From: an uncultured Opitutaceae bacterium
GTDB taxonomy: Bacteria; Verrucomicrobiota; Verrucomicrobiia; Opitutales; Opitutaceae
DNA: 32,281 nucleotides
Reading direction: 5' to 3'
Assembly (NCBI GenBank): GCA_903952145.1
Contig: CAJBES010000310.1
Span: 1-32,281, forward strand
Of the stretch, positions 16,985 through 23,684 are shown piece after piece; positions within the stretch are counted from its first letter, which is position 1, and each line of letters begins with the position of its first letter. The notes below the pieces were generated by a model. It saw only the letters and a list, made by a program, of their open reading frames with translations. It had not been told where the DNA came from and made no database searches. Position numbers and translations under genes: made by a program.

Positions 16985-18691
16985 CTAGAGATCTTTGTCG
17001 GTGACGGCGCCGAAGGAGGCACTGGTCACGTGGCTCGCGTATTTGGCCAAAACGCCGCGGGTTTCCTTCGGCTTGTGCGGCTTGCGGGCTTTCTTGCGGG
17101 CGGCGATTTCCTTCGCGGGAAGATCCAGCGTGAGCGCGTTCTTCACGGCGTCGATCGTTATGGTGTCGCCGTTTTTGATCAGGCCGATGAGCCCGCCGGT
17201 GGCGGCCTCGGGCGTGATGTGACCGACCACGAAGCCGTGGCTGCCGCCGGAGAAGCGGCCGTCGGTGATGAGCGCGACTTCCTTGCCGAGCCCGCGGCCC
17301 ATGATGGCGCTGGTGGGCGAGAGCATTTCGCGCATGCCGGGACCGCCGACGGGGCCTTCGTTGCGGATGACGACCACATGGCCGGCCTTTACGCGGCCGG
17401 CGAGAATCGCGTTGAGCGCCGTCTCCTCGCTTTCGAAGACGATGGCCTTGCCGGAGAAGATGAGGCCTTCTTTACCGGAGATTTTGGCGACAGCGCCGGT
17501 GGTGGCGAGGTTGCCGTAGAGGATGCGCAGATGACTGTCGGGCTTGATCGGATTCGAGAGCGGGCGGACGACGTCCTGGTCGGCCGGGTAGGGTGCGACG
17601 TCCTTCAGGTTCTCCGCGACGGTCTTGCCGGTGACGGTCAGGCAGTCGCCGTGGAGCAGGCCGGCGTCGAGGAGCACCTTCATGAGCGGAGGGAGGCCGC
17701 CGATGCGGGTGAGGTGGACCATGCCGTATTTGCCGGAGGGCTTGAGATCGGCGAGGACGGGGACGCGTTTGCCGATCCTCGTGAAGTCGTCGATTGTGAG
17801 CTTCACGTGGGCGCAGTGCGCGATGGCGAGCAGGTGGAGCACGCAGTTCGTCGAACCGCTGAGCGCGATGGCGACGGTGATGGCGTTTTCGAACGCTTTT
17901 TTCGTCATGATGTCGCGCGGCCTGATGCCGGCCTGGAGGAGGGCGAGGGCGGCGGCGCCGGCGTTGCGGCAGTCGGCTTTTTTCTCGGCGCTGATGGCGA
18001 TCTGCGCGGAGGAATTCGGGAGCGACATGCCGAGCGCCTCGATGGCGGAGGCCATGGTGTTGGCGGTATACATGCCGCCGCAGGAGCCGGCGCCGGGGAC
18101 GGAGCAGGCCTCGATCACGGCGAGACCGGCGTCGTCGATCTTGCCGGCGGCGTGCTGGCCGATGGCCTCATATACGGAAACAACATCGCATTCCTTTTTC
18201 GAGTCGGGGTGGATGCCGGGGAGAATCGTGCCGCCGTAGACAAAGACGCCGGGGCGGTTGAGCCGGGCCATGGCCATGATGCAGCCGGGCATGTTTTTGT
18301 CGCAGCCGCCGATGGTGACCAGGGCATCAAAGCCCTCTCCGCCGGTGACGCACTCGATCGAGTCGGCGATGACCTCGCGGGAGACGAGGGAGTAGCGCAT
18401 GCCCTGTGTGCCCATGCTGATGCCGTCGGAGACGGTGATCGTGCCGAAGATGATGGCCTTGCCGCCCGCGGCGTTGGCCCCCGCCTCGGCTTCGCGCGCG
18501 AGCTGGTCGATGTGCATGTTGCAGGGCGTGACCATGCTCCAGGTGGAGGCGATGCCAACGATGGGTTTTTGGAAATCGGCGTCGGTGAAGCCGACGGGGC
18601 GGAGCATCGAGCGGGCGCCGGCACGGCTGGGGCCGTCGACGATCACGGAAGAATGGGGGCGAAGCGGATTTTTAGTGGATTTGGCACTCAT
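16985..18691 (-). CDS. ilvD: Dihydroxy-acid dehydratase
   Basis: IlvD removes water from 2,3-dihydroxy-isovalerate and 2,3-dihydroxy-3-methylvalerate, the third common step to valine, leucine and isoleucine, using an iron-sulfur cluster. The 568 residues carry three family cysteines: Cys57 in TWSMVTPCNMH, Cys130 in TIGGCDKNMPG and Cys204 in GAGSCGGMYTANTM. This three-Cys arrangement is usual for [2Fe-2S]-type enzymes. Later motifs include SGSTNCVLHLLAIA and DGRFSGGSHGFVVGH. The family start MSAKSTKNPLRP at 18691 is preferred over an open frame running 49 codons further into the intergenic region. It is divergent from scpB. Homologues dehydrate sugar acids (EDD group), but the overall sequence matches the branched-chain enzyme. 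Confidence 0.94.
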   Translation of the reverse strand: MSAKSTKNPLRPHSSVIVDGPSRAGARSMLRPVGFTDADFQKPIVGIASTWSMVTPCNMHIDQLAREAEAGANAAGGKAIIFGTITVSDGISMGTQGMRYSLVSREVIADSIECVTGGEGFDALVTIGGCDKNMPGCIMAMARLNRPGVFVYGGTILPGIHPDSKKECDVVSVYEAIGQHAAGKIDDAGLAVIEACSVPGAGSCGGMYTANTMASAIEALGMSLPNSSAQIAISAEKKADCRNAGAAALALLQAGIRPRDIMTKKAFENAITVAIALSGSTNCVLHLLAIAHCAHVKLTIDDFTRIGKRVPVLADLKPSGKYGMVHLTRIGGLPPLMKVLLDAGLLHGDCLTVTGKTVAENLKDVAPYPADQDVVRPLSNPIKPDSHLRILYGNLATTGAVAKISGKEGLIFSGKAIVFESEETALNAILAGRVKAGHVVVIRNEGPVGGPGMREMLSPTSAIMGRGLGKEVALITDGRFSGGSHGFVVGHITPEAATGGLIGLIKNGDTITIDAVKNALTLDLPAKEIAARKKARKPHKPKETRGVLAKYASHVTSASFGAVTDKDL

Positions 18692-18831
18692 GGTCGGCCA
18701 ATACCCAACCAGAGCGGAAGACGCCGGGCAAGAAACATGTCGGCCATGACAGACTCTGTGCAGGTTGGGCCGAGTTTTTCGTGATTGCTTAGGGCATCTG
18801 GCGCCGCATTCATTCGAGGCACTTTTATCGC
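18692..18831. promoter_or_regulatory. Divergent ilvD/scpB promoter region
   Basis: This 140-bp gap between the two outward-facing starts must hold both promoters. I see no convincing -35/-10 pair, no T-box and no leader peptide with repeated Ile/Val/Leu codons. It holds two copies of GTCGGCCA (near 18692 and 18739), and CCCAACC / GGTTGGG arms about 55 bases apart, which could pair in a leader transcript. Confidence 0.5.
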
Positions 18832-19665
18832 ATGGCATTCAACCTGAAAAAAGTGCTCAAGGCGCTGCTCTTTTCCTCGAGCCAGCCGCTCGCCATCGAG
18901 GAAATCCAAACGGCCTTCACCCGTTTCCATACCCAGGAGAACCCGCCCCCGGCGGCCGATCCGGCGGCAGAGGCCGGGGCACCGCCCCCCACCGAGGAGA
19001 CCGTCGAGGTCATGGTGGAGCAACCGGGTGACGCCGAGCTCTATCAGGACGTGCCGGCGCTGGTCACCGCGACGCAGATCCGCGAGACGCTGGATGAAAT
19101 CGCGGCGGAATTGAGGGCGACCAACGAGGGTCTGCTGCTGATCGAGGGGGCCAACGGCTACCGGCTGGTCACGCATCCGCAATTCGCGCGCTGGGTCCGC
19201 ATCCTGCGCGACGACCCGCCCCCACTCAAGCTGAGCCAGTCGGCGCTGGAAACCCTCGCGATCGTCGCCTACCGCCAGCCGGTCACGCGGGCGGAGATCG
19301 AGACTATCCGCGGGGTCTCGGCCGAGGCCGGCATCAATAAGCTGCTGGAGCGGGAGCTGATCTACATCATCGGTCGCGCCGATCTGCCGGGTCGTCCCAT
19401 TCAATACGGCACCAGTGACGAATTCCTTGAGCATGTCGGCATCAAGTCGCTCGATGAACTGCCCGCTTCGGACGTGCTTTCGAGCCGGCAGATTGACGAG
19501 TGGTTGCAGACGGCCGCGAACCCCGTCAAGCCCCCGGCCGATGCAGAAATGGGCCTGCCCCTGGAGGAGGGCGAAGGGGCAACGCCGAATCTGGAATCGG
19601 TGTCCATCGAACATACGGCAGCCCTGCCAAACCCGCCGGTGCCGGCGGACAACAACTCCAACTGA
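18832..19665 (+). CDS. scpB: Segregation and condensation protein B
   Basis: ScpB is the kite subunit of the SMC-ScpA-ScpB condensin that compacts and segregates chromosomes in the cytosol. The 277-residue protein has the two winged-helix regions of the family: one after MAFNLKKVLKALLFSSSQPL, and the second around LSQSALETLAIVAYRQPVTRAEIETIRGVS, a very characteristic stretch, ending with YGTSDEFLEHVGIKSLDELP. A Pro/Ala/Glu-rich insert (about residues 38-70) separates strands in the first half and is probably a disordered loop. The C-terminal ~60 residues are low complexity. The stop is 2 bases from the pheA ATG, so both are one unit. scpA is not in the window. Confidence 0.93.
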   Translation: MAFNLKKVLKALLFSSSQPLAIEEIQTAFTRFHTQENPPPAADPAAEAGAPPPTEETVEVMVEQPGDAELYQDVPALVTATQIRETLDEIAAELRATNEGLLLIEGANGYRLVTHPQFARWVRILRDDPPPLKLSQSALETLAIVAYRQPVTRAEIETIRGVSAEAGINKLLERELIYIIGRADLPGRPIQYGTSDEFLEHVGIKSLDELPASDVLSSRQIDEWLQTAANPVKPPADAEMGLPLEEGEGATPNLESVSIEHTAALPNPPVPADNNSN

Positions 19666-19667
19666 CC

Positions 19668-20747
19668 ATGGAACTCGGCCCCATCCGCGAAAAAATCGAC
19701 GAAATCGACCGGCAACTGGTCGGCCTGCTCAATGACCGGCTCGCCCTCGCGGCCGAGATCGGCAAGGTCAAGCGCGGTCAGGGGGGGCAGATCTACGTGG
19801 CCGAACGCGAGGATGCGGTGTTCCGCAAGGTCACGGCGCAGAACCGGGGACCGCTCAAGCAGGAGGCACTCAAGGCCATTTACCGGGAGGTCATGTCTGC
19901 GTCCATCGCGCTGGAGAAGCCGCTGCTCATCGCCTATCTCGGGCCCGAGGCCAGCAACACGCACATCGCGGCCATGAAAAAATTTGGCGCCAGCGTGGAC
20001 TACCATGCGATGGCGACCATCAGCGATATCTTCACGGCGGTCGAGAAGGGAGAGACCGACTACGCGGTCATTCCGATCGAGAACTCCACCGAAGGCTCCG
20101 TCCGCGAGACGCTCGACAGTTTTGTCGAAAGCGACCTGAAAATCGTGGCCCAGATCTACACCGAGATCACCCACGCCCTGATCGCGAAGACGCCGCTCGA
20201 GGCCATCACCAAGGTCTACTCGAAGGATCAGGCGTTGGCGCAGTGCCGCAACTGGCTGCAACGCCACCTCCCGCACGCGCAGCTCATTGACGCACCCAGC
20301 ACGTCCCGGGCGGTGCAGATAGCCAGGGAGGAGGCCGGCGCGGCGGCGGTAGCGTCCGAGCTGGCGGCGCAGCATTACGGGGTGCCGGTACTGGTCAGGA
20401 ACATCCAGGACAAGGCGGACAACACGACGCGGTTTTTCGTGCTCGGCCGCCAGGCTTCCGGCCCGGTCGGCAGCGGCAAGGACATCACCAGTTTTCTCGT
20501 TTCGCTGGGCGACGAGGCCGCCTCACATTCGGGGGCGCTGCTCAAGATGCTCATGCCGCTGGCCGAGCGGGGCATCAACCTTTCGAAGGTCGAGTCGCGG
20601 CCGAGCAAGAAGCGCCCGTGGGACTATTATTTTTTCATCGACGTCACCGGTCACTACGAGGACGCCAACATGAAGGCCGCCCTGACGGAGTTGCGGCAAT
20701 TCTGCCCGATGGTCAAGTGGATGGGCAGCTATCCCGCCATCAGTTGA
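19668..20747 (+). CDS. pheA: Bifunctional chorismate mutase / prephenate dehydratase
   Basis: This enzyme converts chorismate to prephenate and then to phenylpyruvate, the committed route to phenylalanine. Of 359 residues, about 1-90 are an AroQ-type mutase (IREKIDEIDRQLVGLLNDRLALAAEIGKVK split by helix turns), about 95-275 a prephenate dehydratase ending in NTTRFFVLG, and about 285-359 an ACT regulatory domain with the ESRPSKKRPWDYYFFID signature, the Phe-binding site in relatives; feedback control by Phe is therefore likely. Residues PEASNTH stand where many dehydratases have a GTFS-type motif. I chose the ATG at 19668, 2 bp behind scpB; longer frames overlap scpB. It ends 7 bp from a convergent gene. 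Confidence 0.94.
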   Translation: MELGPIREKIDEIDRQLVGLLNDRLALAAEIGKVKRGQGGQIYVAEREDAVFRKVTAQNRGPLKQEALKAIYREVMSASIALEKPLLIAYLGPEASNTHIAAMKKFGASVDYHAMATISDIFTAVEKGETDYAVIPIENSTEGSVRETLDSFVESDLKIVAQIYTEITHALIAKTPLEAITKVYSKDQALAQCRNWLQRHLPHAQLIDAPSTSRAVQIAREEAGAAAVASELAAQHYGVPVLVRNIQDKADNTTRFFVLGRQASGPVGSGKDITSFLVSLGDEAASHSGALLKMLMPLAERGINLSKVESRPSKKRPWDYYFFIDVTGHYEDANMKAALTELRQFCPMVKWMGSYPAIS

Positions 20748-20754
20748 AGGTTCG

Positions 20755-21090
20755 TCAGCGGTTTTCCACCGTTGACGAGCGCTCCATGAAAAGGAGCGGC
20801 CGGTCCCGGTAGTGCAGCAGGTAGATCGTCAGCAGCATGGCACCCAACAGCGCCAAGGCCGCGACCAGATAAAGCAGACAACCCCGACGCACCTGTCGCA
20901 CGGCGGCGACGGGGTCCGCGGTGTAGGCCTCGGGCGGGGAATCGGGACTCACACTCGATGTCCGGGCGGCGGGCGGCGGGGTGGGAGCCGCGGGCCGGTC
21001 GCTGAGACCCGCAATCTCCTGGTCGAGCCAGTCGGCGTGCTGCTGGAGCAAGGCGCGTTGGCGGCGGAGTTCGGTGAGTCGGTCGGACAT
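20755..21090 (-). CDS. Small single-pass membrane protein, unknown
   Basis: A 111-residue protein I do not recognise. It begins MSDRLTELRRQRALLQQHA, an N-terminal charged helix likely to form a coiled coil. A Pro/Ser-rich linker (about 38-60) follows, then a Arg-flanked transmembrane helix (CLLYLVAALALLGAMLLTIYLL, positions described: about 77-98), and a short basic C-terminus (HYRDRPLLFMERSS). Topology is probably N-in or N-out tail with a single anchor. The start at 21090 is chosen because longer frames cross the rpmA terminator at 21157-21185. It lies in a 127-bp gap downstream of that terminator and convergent to pheA (7 bp). Evidence that it is real is codon-like composition and the membrane segment; homologues unknown to me. 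Confidence 0.6.
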   Translation of the reverse strand: MSDRLTELRRQRALLQQHADWLDQEIAGLSDRPAAPTPPPAARTSSVSPDSPPEAYTADPVAAVRQVRRGCLLYLVAALALLGAMLLTIYLLHYRDRPLLFMERSSTVENR

Positions 21091-21156
21091 GAAGGGTGGC
21101 GCGTTGCATCCACTGGCGCCGGGACATTGATGGCGGGGTCGGCGATGTCGGCCAAC

Positions 21157-21185
21157 AAAAAAGCAGCCCGTCGCGGGCTGCTTTT
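21157..21185 (-). terminator. Rho-independent terminator of rplU-rpmA
   Basis: On the minus strand the arms 21174-21181 and 21163-21170 form an 8-bp GC-rich stem with a 3-base loop, bordered by A-run 21157-21162 (six T on the minus strand). It starts 26 bases past the rpmA stop codon, so it ends the rplU-rpmA transcript. The flanking T-run at 21182-21185 could let it work on the other strand too. Confidence 0.93.
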
Positions 21186-21211
21186 GAAAGTAAATAAACT
21201 GAGCGGGAGCT

Positions 21212-21451
21212 TCAGACGATCTCAACGAGGCGGTTGGCCTTGTCGAATTTCACCACGCCGTCCTTGAGTGCAAACAGGGTCCAATCGCGGCCGACCCCAA
21301 CGTTGCGACCGGGGTGGAGCTTGGTGCCGCGTTGGCGCACGATGATGTTGCCGGCGATGACCGACTGGCCGCCGAAGATCTTGACGCCAAGCCGTTTCGA
21401 CTTGCTATCGCGACCGTTGCTGGATGTTCCCTGACCTTTTTTATGCGCCAT
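21212..21451 (-). CDS. rpmA: 50S ribosomal protein L27
   Basis: A complete 79-residue L27 of the large ribosomal subunit, located at the peptidyl-transferase side of the 50S. The N-terminus [21 protein letters not shown] and the segment [18 protein letters not shown] are typical; the N-terminal tail that reaches the P site in other bacteria is directly encoded with no extra cleavable leader. It follows rplU by 14 bp in the universal rplU-rpmA order. A clear AAGGAGA Shine-Dalgarno lies about 10 bases upstream and overlaps the rplU stop, which would couple the two products. A strong terminator follows. Confidence 0.97.
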   Translation of the reverse strand: MAHKKGQGTSSNGRDSKSKRLGVKIFGGQSVIAGNIIVRQRGTKLHPGRNVGVGRDWTLFALKDGVVKFDKANRLVEIV

Positions 21452-21460
21452 GACGATGAA

Positions 21461-21467
21461 TCTCCTT
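21461..21467 (-). promoter_or_regulatory. Shine-Dalgarno of rpmA overlapping rplU stop
   Basis: Minus-strand AAGGAGA lies about 9 bases before the rpmA ATG and begins inside the rplU stop codon TAA (21466-21468). It is the clearest ribosome-binding site in the window; most other starts lack one. Confidence 0.85.
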
Positions 21468-21780
21468 AAGCTTTGATGGACTCGATTTTGATGACCGACA
21501 GTTCCTGGCGGTGGCCGCGTTTCCGCTCCATGCCCTTGCGCTTCTTCTTCTTGAAAACGATGACCTTCTCGCCGCGTTTGTTTTCCAACACCTTGGCCGA
21601 GACCATGGCACCGGCGAGGAGCGGGGTTCCAACCTTGAAATCAGCACCTTCGCCCAGCGCAAGGACGTCCTTAATCTCAACGGTGGCACCGGCTTCCGTG
21701 TTCGGATAGCGGTTGACGATGAGAATATCCCCTTCGGTCACAGTGAACTGCTGGCCTTGGGTTTTGATAGTGGCTTTCAT
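21466..21780 (-). CDS. rplU: 50S ribosomal protein L21
   Basis: A 104-residue L21, full length, a large-subunit protein that binds 23S rRNA domain [21 protein letters not shown] is the typical first strand, and [20 protein letters not shown] is the very basic C-terminal rRNA-binding loop. The start at 21780 is chosen because upstream codons are out of character and because the ATG sits just after the hairpin at 21786-21806. It begins 47 bp after the stop of the helical membrane protein gene and forms an operon with rpmA. No Shine-Dalgarno is visible; the A/T-rich sequence TTTTATTT directly before the ATG stands in its place. Confidence 0.96.
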   Translation of the reverse strand: MKATIKTQGQQFTVTEGDILIVNRYPNTEAGATVEIKDVLALGEGADFKVGTPLLAGAMVSAKVLENKRGEKVIVFKKKKRKGMERKRGHRQELSVIKIESIKA

Positions 21781-21785
21781 AAATA

Positions 21786-21806
21786 AAACCGCAGAGAAAG
21801 CGGTTT
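21786..21806 (-). promoter_or_regulatory. Hairpin directly upstream of rplU start
   Basis: Perfect 7-bp stem AAACCGC / GCGGTTT (21800-21806 and 21786-21792 on the minus strand) with a 7-base loop TTTCTCT, ending five bases before the rplU ATG. The trailing TTTTATTT means it could instead be a weak terminator for the gene at 21828-22526, or a structured leader controlling rplU translation. Confidence 0.6.
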
Positions 21807-21827
21807 CGCGCGGGTGAAAGCAAGGAT

Positions 21828-22526
21828 TTATTTCGCAGTTGCACCCGAATCCGGCGGTGGAAGTGGCGGCACGGTGGCACCGGCCTTCCGGTAGGTTTCC
21901 CACTCGAGCGTGGCACGCAGGTTGTGGTGCTCGCGGGGTTTGTAATCGGCCGGATAGATGATGCGGTCCGCAGGTGCCGCCCGCCGGTAGGCGAGCGCCT
22001 CCAATTCCGCCTGGCGCCGCAGGGCGACGAGTCGGGCGGCTTCCCGCTCAACTTGGTCGATTTTTTCGCGTTCCTGGGTGCGAAGTTTGTCCAGTGCGGC
22101 GAGGCGGGCGGCGTTGGCGGCGGCGGCCTCCTGTGCGCGAATTTCCGCCAGCCGGCGGGCCTCGCCTTGGGCGGCCTCTTTTTCAATCCGGAGACGCTCC
22201 AGCTCCGCGCTCATGCGGGCCGCCTCCTGCTCTGCAGCCAAACGGTCGGTTTCGGCCGCCAGTTGCCCGGCCTGCAACTGCGCCAGACGGTTCGCGGCCT
22301 CCTCGATCTCGCGGCGGGCCTGTAATTCCGCCAGCCGGTGGGCCTCAGCCTCGGTGGCGGCGCGGCGCCGCAGTGCGGCCAGTCGCTCGCGCCCGGCAAT
22401 ATCCCGGCTGAGGGCCAATGCCGCCTGTTCGCTCTCAACCTTGTGCCGCAAATAGCCCCGATAACCGAGCCAGACGCCCAGGAGCAGGGCGAGCAGAGCG
22501 CCAAGGATGATGAGGTTGTTTTTCAT
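21828..22526 (-). CDS. Ala/Glu/Arg-rich helical membrane protein, unknown
   Basis: A 232-residue protein I do not recognise. One N-terminal membrane helix (about 3-24, [20 protein letters not shown]) precedes a long, unbroken, charged helix (about 25-185) rich in Ala, Glu, Arg, Leu and Gln, with heptad-like blocks such as [20 protein letters not shown] and [20 protein letters not shown]. It is likely to be a coiled coil or rigid single helix. The C-terminus ([16 protein letters not shown], then [20 protein letters not shown]) is different in composition and might bind a partner. The ATG at 22524-22526 is chosen because the membrane segment starts at once. It lies 58 bp after the PfkB kinase and 47 bp before rplU. 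Orientation suggests a cytoplasmic or periplasmic stalk; not decidable. Confidence 0.65.
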   Translation of the reverse strand: MKNNLIILGALLALLLGVWLGYRGYLRHKVESEQAALALSRDIAGRERLAALRRRAATEAEAHRLAELQARREIEEAANRLAQLQAGQLAAETDRLAAEQEAARMSAELERLRIEKEAAQGEARRLAEIRAQEAAAANAARLAALDKLRTQEREKIDQVEREAARLVALRRQAELEALAYRRAAPADRIIYPADYKPREHHNLRATLEWETYRKAGATVPPLPPPDSGATAK

Positions 22527-22584
22527 GGCAGGCCGGTGAACCGCTGCGTGGTGAAGTTTCCGTTCAGCGGGAGAAGGGGAAAAA

Positions 22585-23499
22585 TCAACGCGGCAACGGC
22601 AGGGCGAAATCTGCCACGCCGGGATGCGCGGCGTTGGCGGCCGCGTAGGGCATGGCGTGGCGCACGGCCTCCGCGAGCGTCTGGCCGTGCTGAAAATGCG
22701 CCTGCAGCAGGCAGGCCAGGAACACATCGCCGGAGCCGGTGGGGGAAACTTCCCTGAGTGTGGCGGGATGAAATTCCAGCAATTCGCCGTCACGGGGTGC
22801 CAACCAGATGGAGTTGGGTCCCTGCGTCACAATCCAGTTTCTTACCGGACTGGCCTGGCAGTCCAGTCGCAGACTTTCGCGCAGGGTGACGTCGGACCGC
22901 GGGTGTGGTGCAAGGGCATCGAATTCGGTGCGGTTGATTTTCACCAAGGCGAGCGGGAGCCGGGCGAGCCAGGTGAGCGGCGGCCCATACGCATCGGCCA
23001 CCAGCAGGCCGCGTTGCTGCCAGCGGGTCAGCGCGGCCCGCAGCGGGTCGAAGCCGGCCTCATTCCAGCCGGGGAAACTGCCGCAGAGGACCAGGACCTG
23101 GCCGTCCGGCAGGGAGTCGAGATAGGCCGCACCGGCGGCGATGGCGGCGGTATCCGGGGCAACGTCGGGACCGAGGAAGGTGGTCTCAGCCTGCGCCTCG
23201 CTCCAGATGACGGTGCCGGTGCGGGACGGGGCGCGCGTGGCGAAAGCGCGATAGGCGATGCCGCGCTGTTGCAACCACGCCTCGCACTCCGCCCCCGGGG
23301 CGCCACCCGTGAAGATGAGGGCGGTGTTCGGCACGCCGAGCCGGGTGAGCATGTTGGAAACGTTGACCCCTTTGCCCCGAGTGTGAAAGGACTCGCGCCC
23401 GGCCCGCTGGGTGCGCCCGGTCTCCCAAGTCTTGAACTCAAGCGTGCGTTCCGCGAGCAGGTTGCCCGTGAGGGTATAAATATGCGGACTGGCGTTCAT
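22585..23499 (-). CDS. PfkB-family sugar kinase (1-phosphofructokinase-like)
   Basis: A ribokinase/PfkB-fold kinase of 304 residues that phosphorylates a sugar or sugar phosphate with ATP. The overall layout matches 1-phosphofructokinase/tagatose-6-phosphate kinase relatives: N-terminal TLTGNLLAERTL, GKGVNVSNMLTRLG near 43-56 (substrate/P-loop-like motif), VLVLCGSFPGW, VKINRTEFDAL, and the C-terminal anion hole/catalytic SPTGSGDVFLACLL with the base Asp. GSGD replaces the usual GAGD. The true substrate is unclear. The ATG at 23497-23499 overlaps the TGA of the remnant frame at 23496-23609 (ATGA). The gene lies downstream of an MFS transporter on the same strand, which suggests transport then phosphorylation of a sugar. 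Confidence 0.87.
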   Translation of the reverse strand: MNASPHIYTLTGNLLAERTLEFKTWETGRTQRAGRESFHTRGKGVNVSNMLTRLGVPNTALIFTGGAPGAECEAWLQQRGIAYRAFATRAPSRTGTVIWSEAQAETTFLGPDVAPDTAAIAAGAAYLDSLPDGQVLVLCGSFPGWNEAGFDPLRAALTRWQQRGLLVADAYGPPLTWLARLPLALVKINRTEFDALAPHPRSDVTLRESLRLDCQASPVRNWIVTQGPNSIWLAPRDGELLEFHPATLREVSPTGSGDVFLACLLQAHFQHGQTLAEAVRHAMPYAAANAAHPGVADFALPLPR

Positions 23500-23609
23500 C
23501 GTTTGCCGGGTCGGTAGAACACGGAGTTAATGAAGAAGTCGAGACCGGGCATGCCGGTATAGCGGCTGCGCCCGGCCCCAAACGCCAGGGTGAGCCGGCT
23601 GGTCCGGGC
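23496..23609 (-). pseudogene. Remnant reading frame resembling the MFS C-terminus
   Basis: A short open frame (37 codons, ending TGA at 23496-23498 that overlaps the PfkB ATG as ATGA). Its final residues read GLDFFINSVFYRPGKR, which resemble GLTFLVNQVFYRT near the end of the neighbouring MFS protein (8 of 11 residues over GL..FYR). By hand count the underlying DNA matches at 26 of 36 positions (23511-23546 against 23712-23747). The simplest reading is the 3' end of a second transporter gene, most of which is gone; an alternative is a short, separately translated peptide. An in-frame ATG would give only 18 residues. Confidence 0.42.
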
Positions 23610-23684
23610 TCAGGATATTTCCGACTCGCCGGGGTGAGATGGACACACGGCGGGGCGGGAAAAGTCCGCATGATCCACGCCCGC

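Noticed and set aside
16883-18784. Plus-strand open frame of more than 600 codons
   Set aside because: It lies antisense to ilvD, whose motifs are complete. The translation is rich in Gly/Ala/Asp/Glu with no domain, the usual shadow of a GC-rich gene.
18692-18831. T-box or attenuator before ilvD
   Set aside because: No T-box core, no leader peptide with Ile/Val/Leu runs and no terminator hairpin could be found in the gap.
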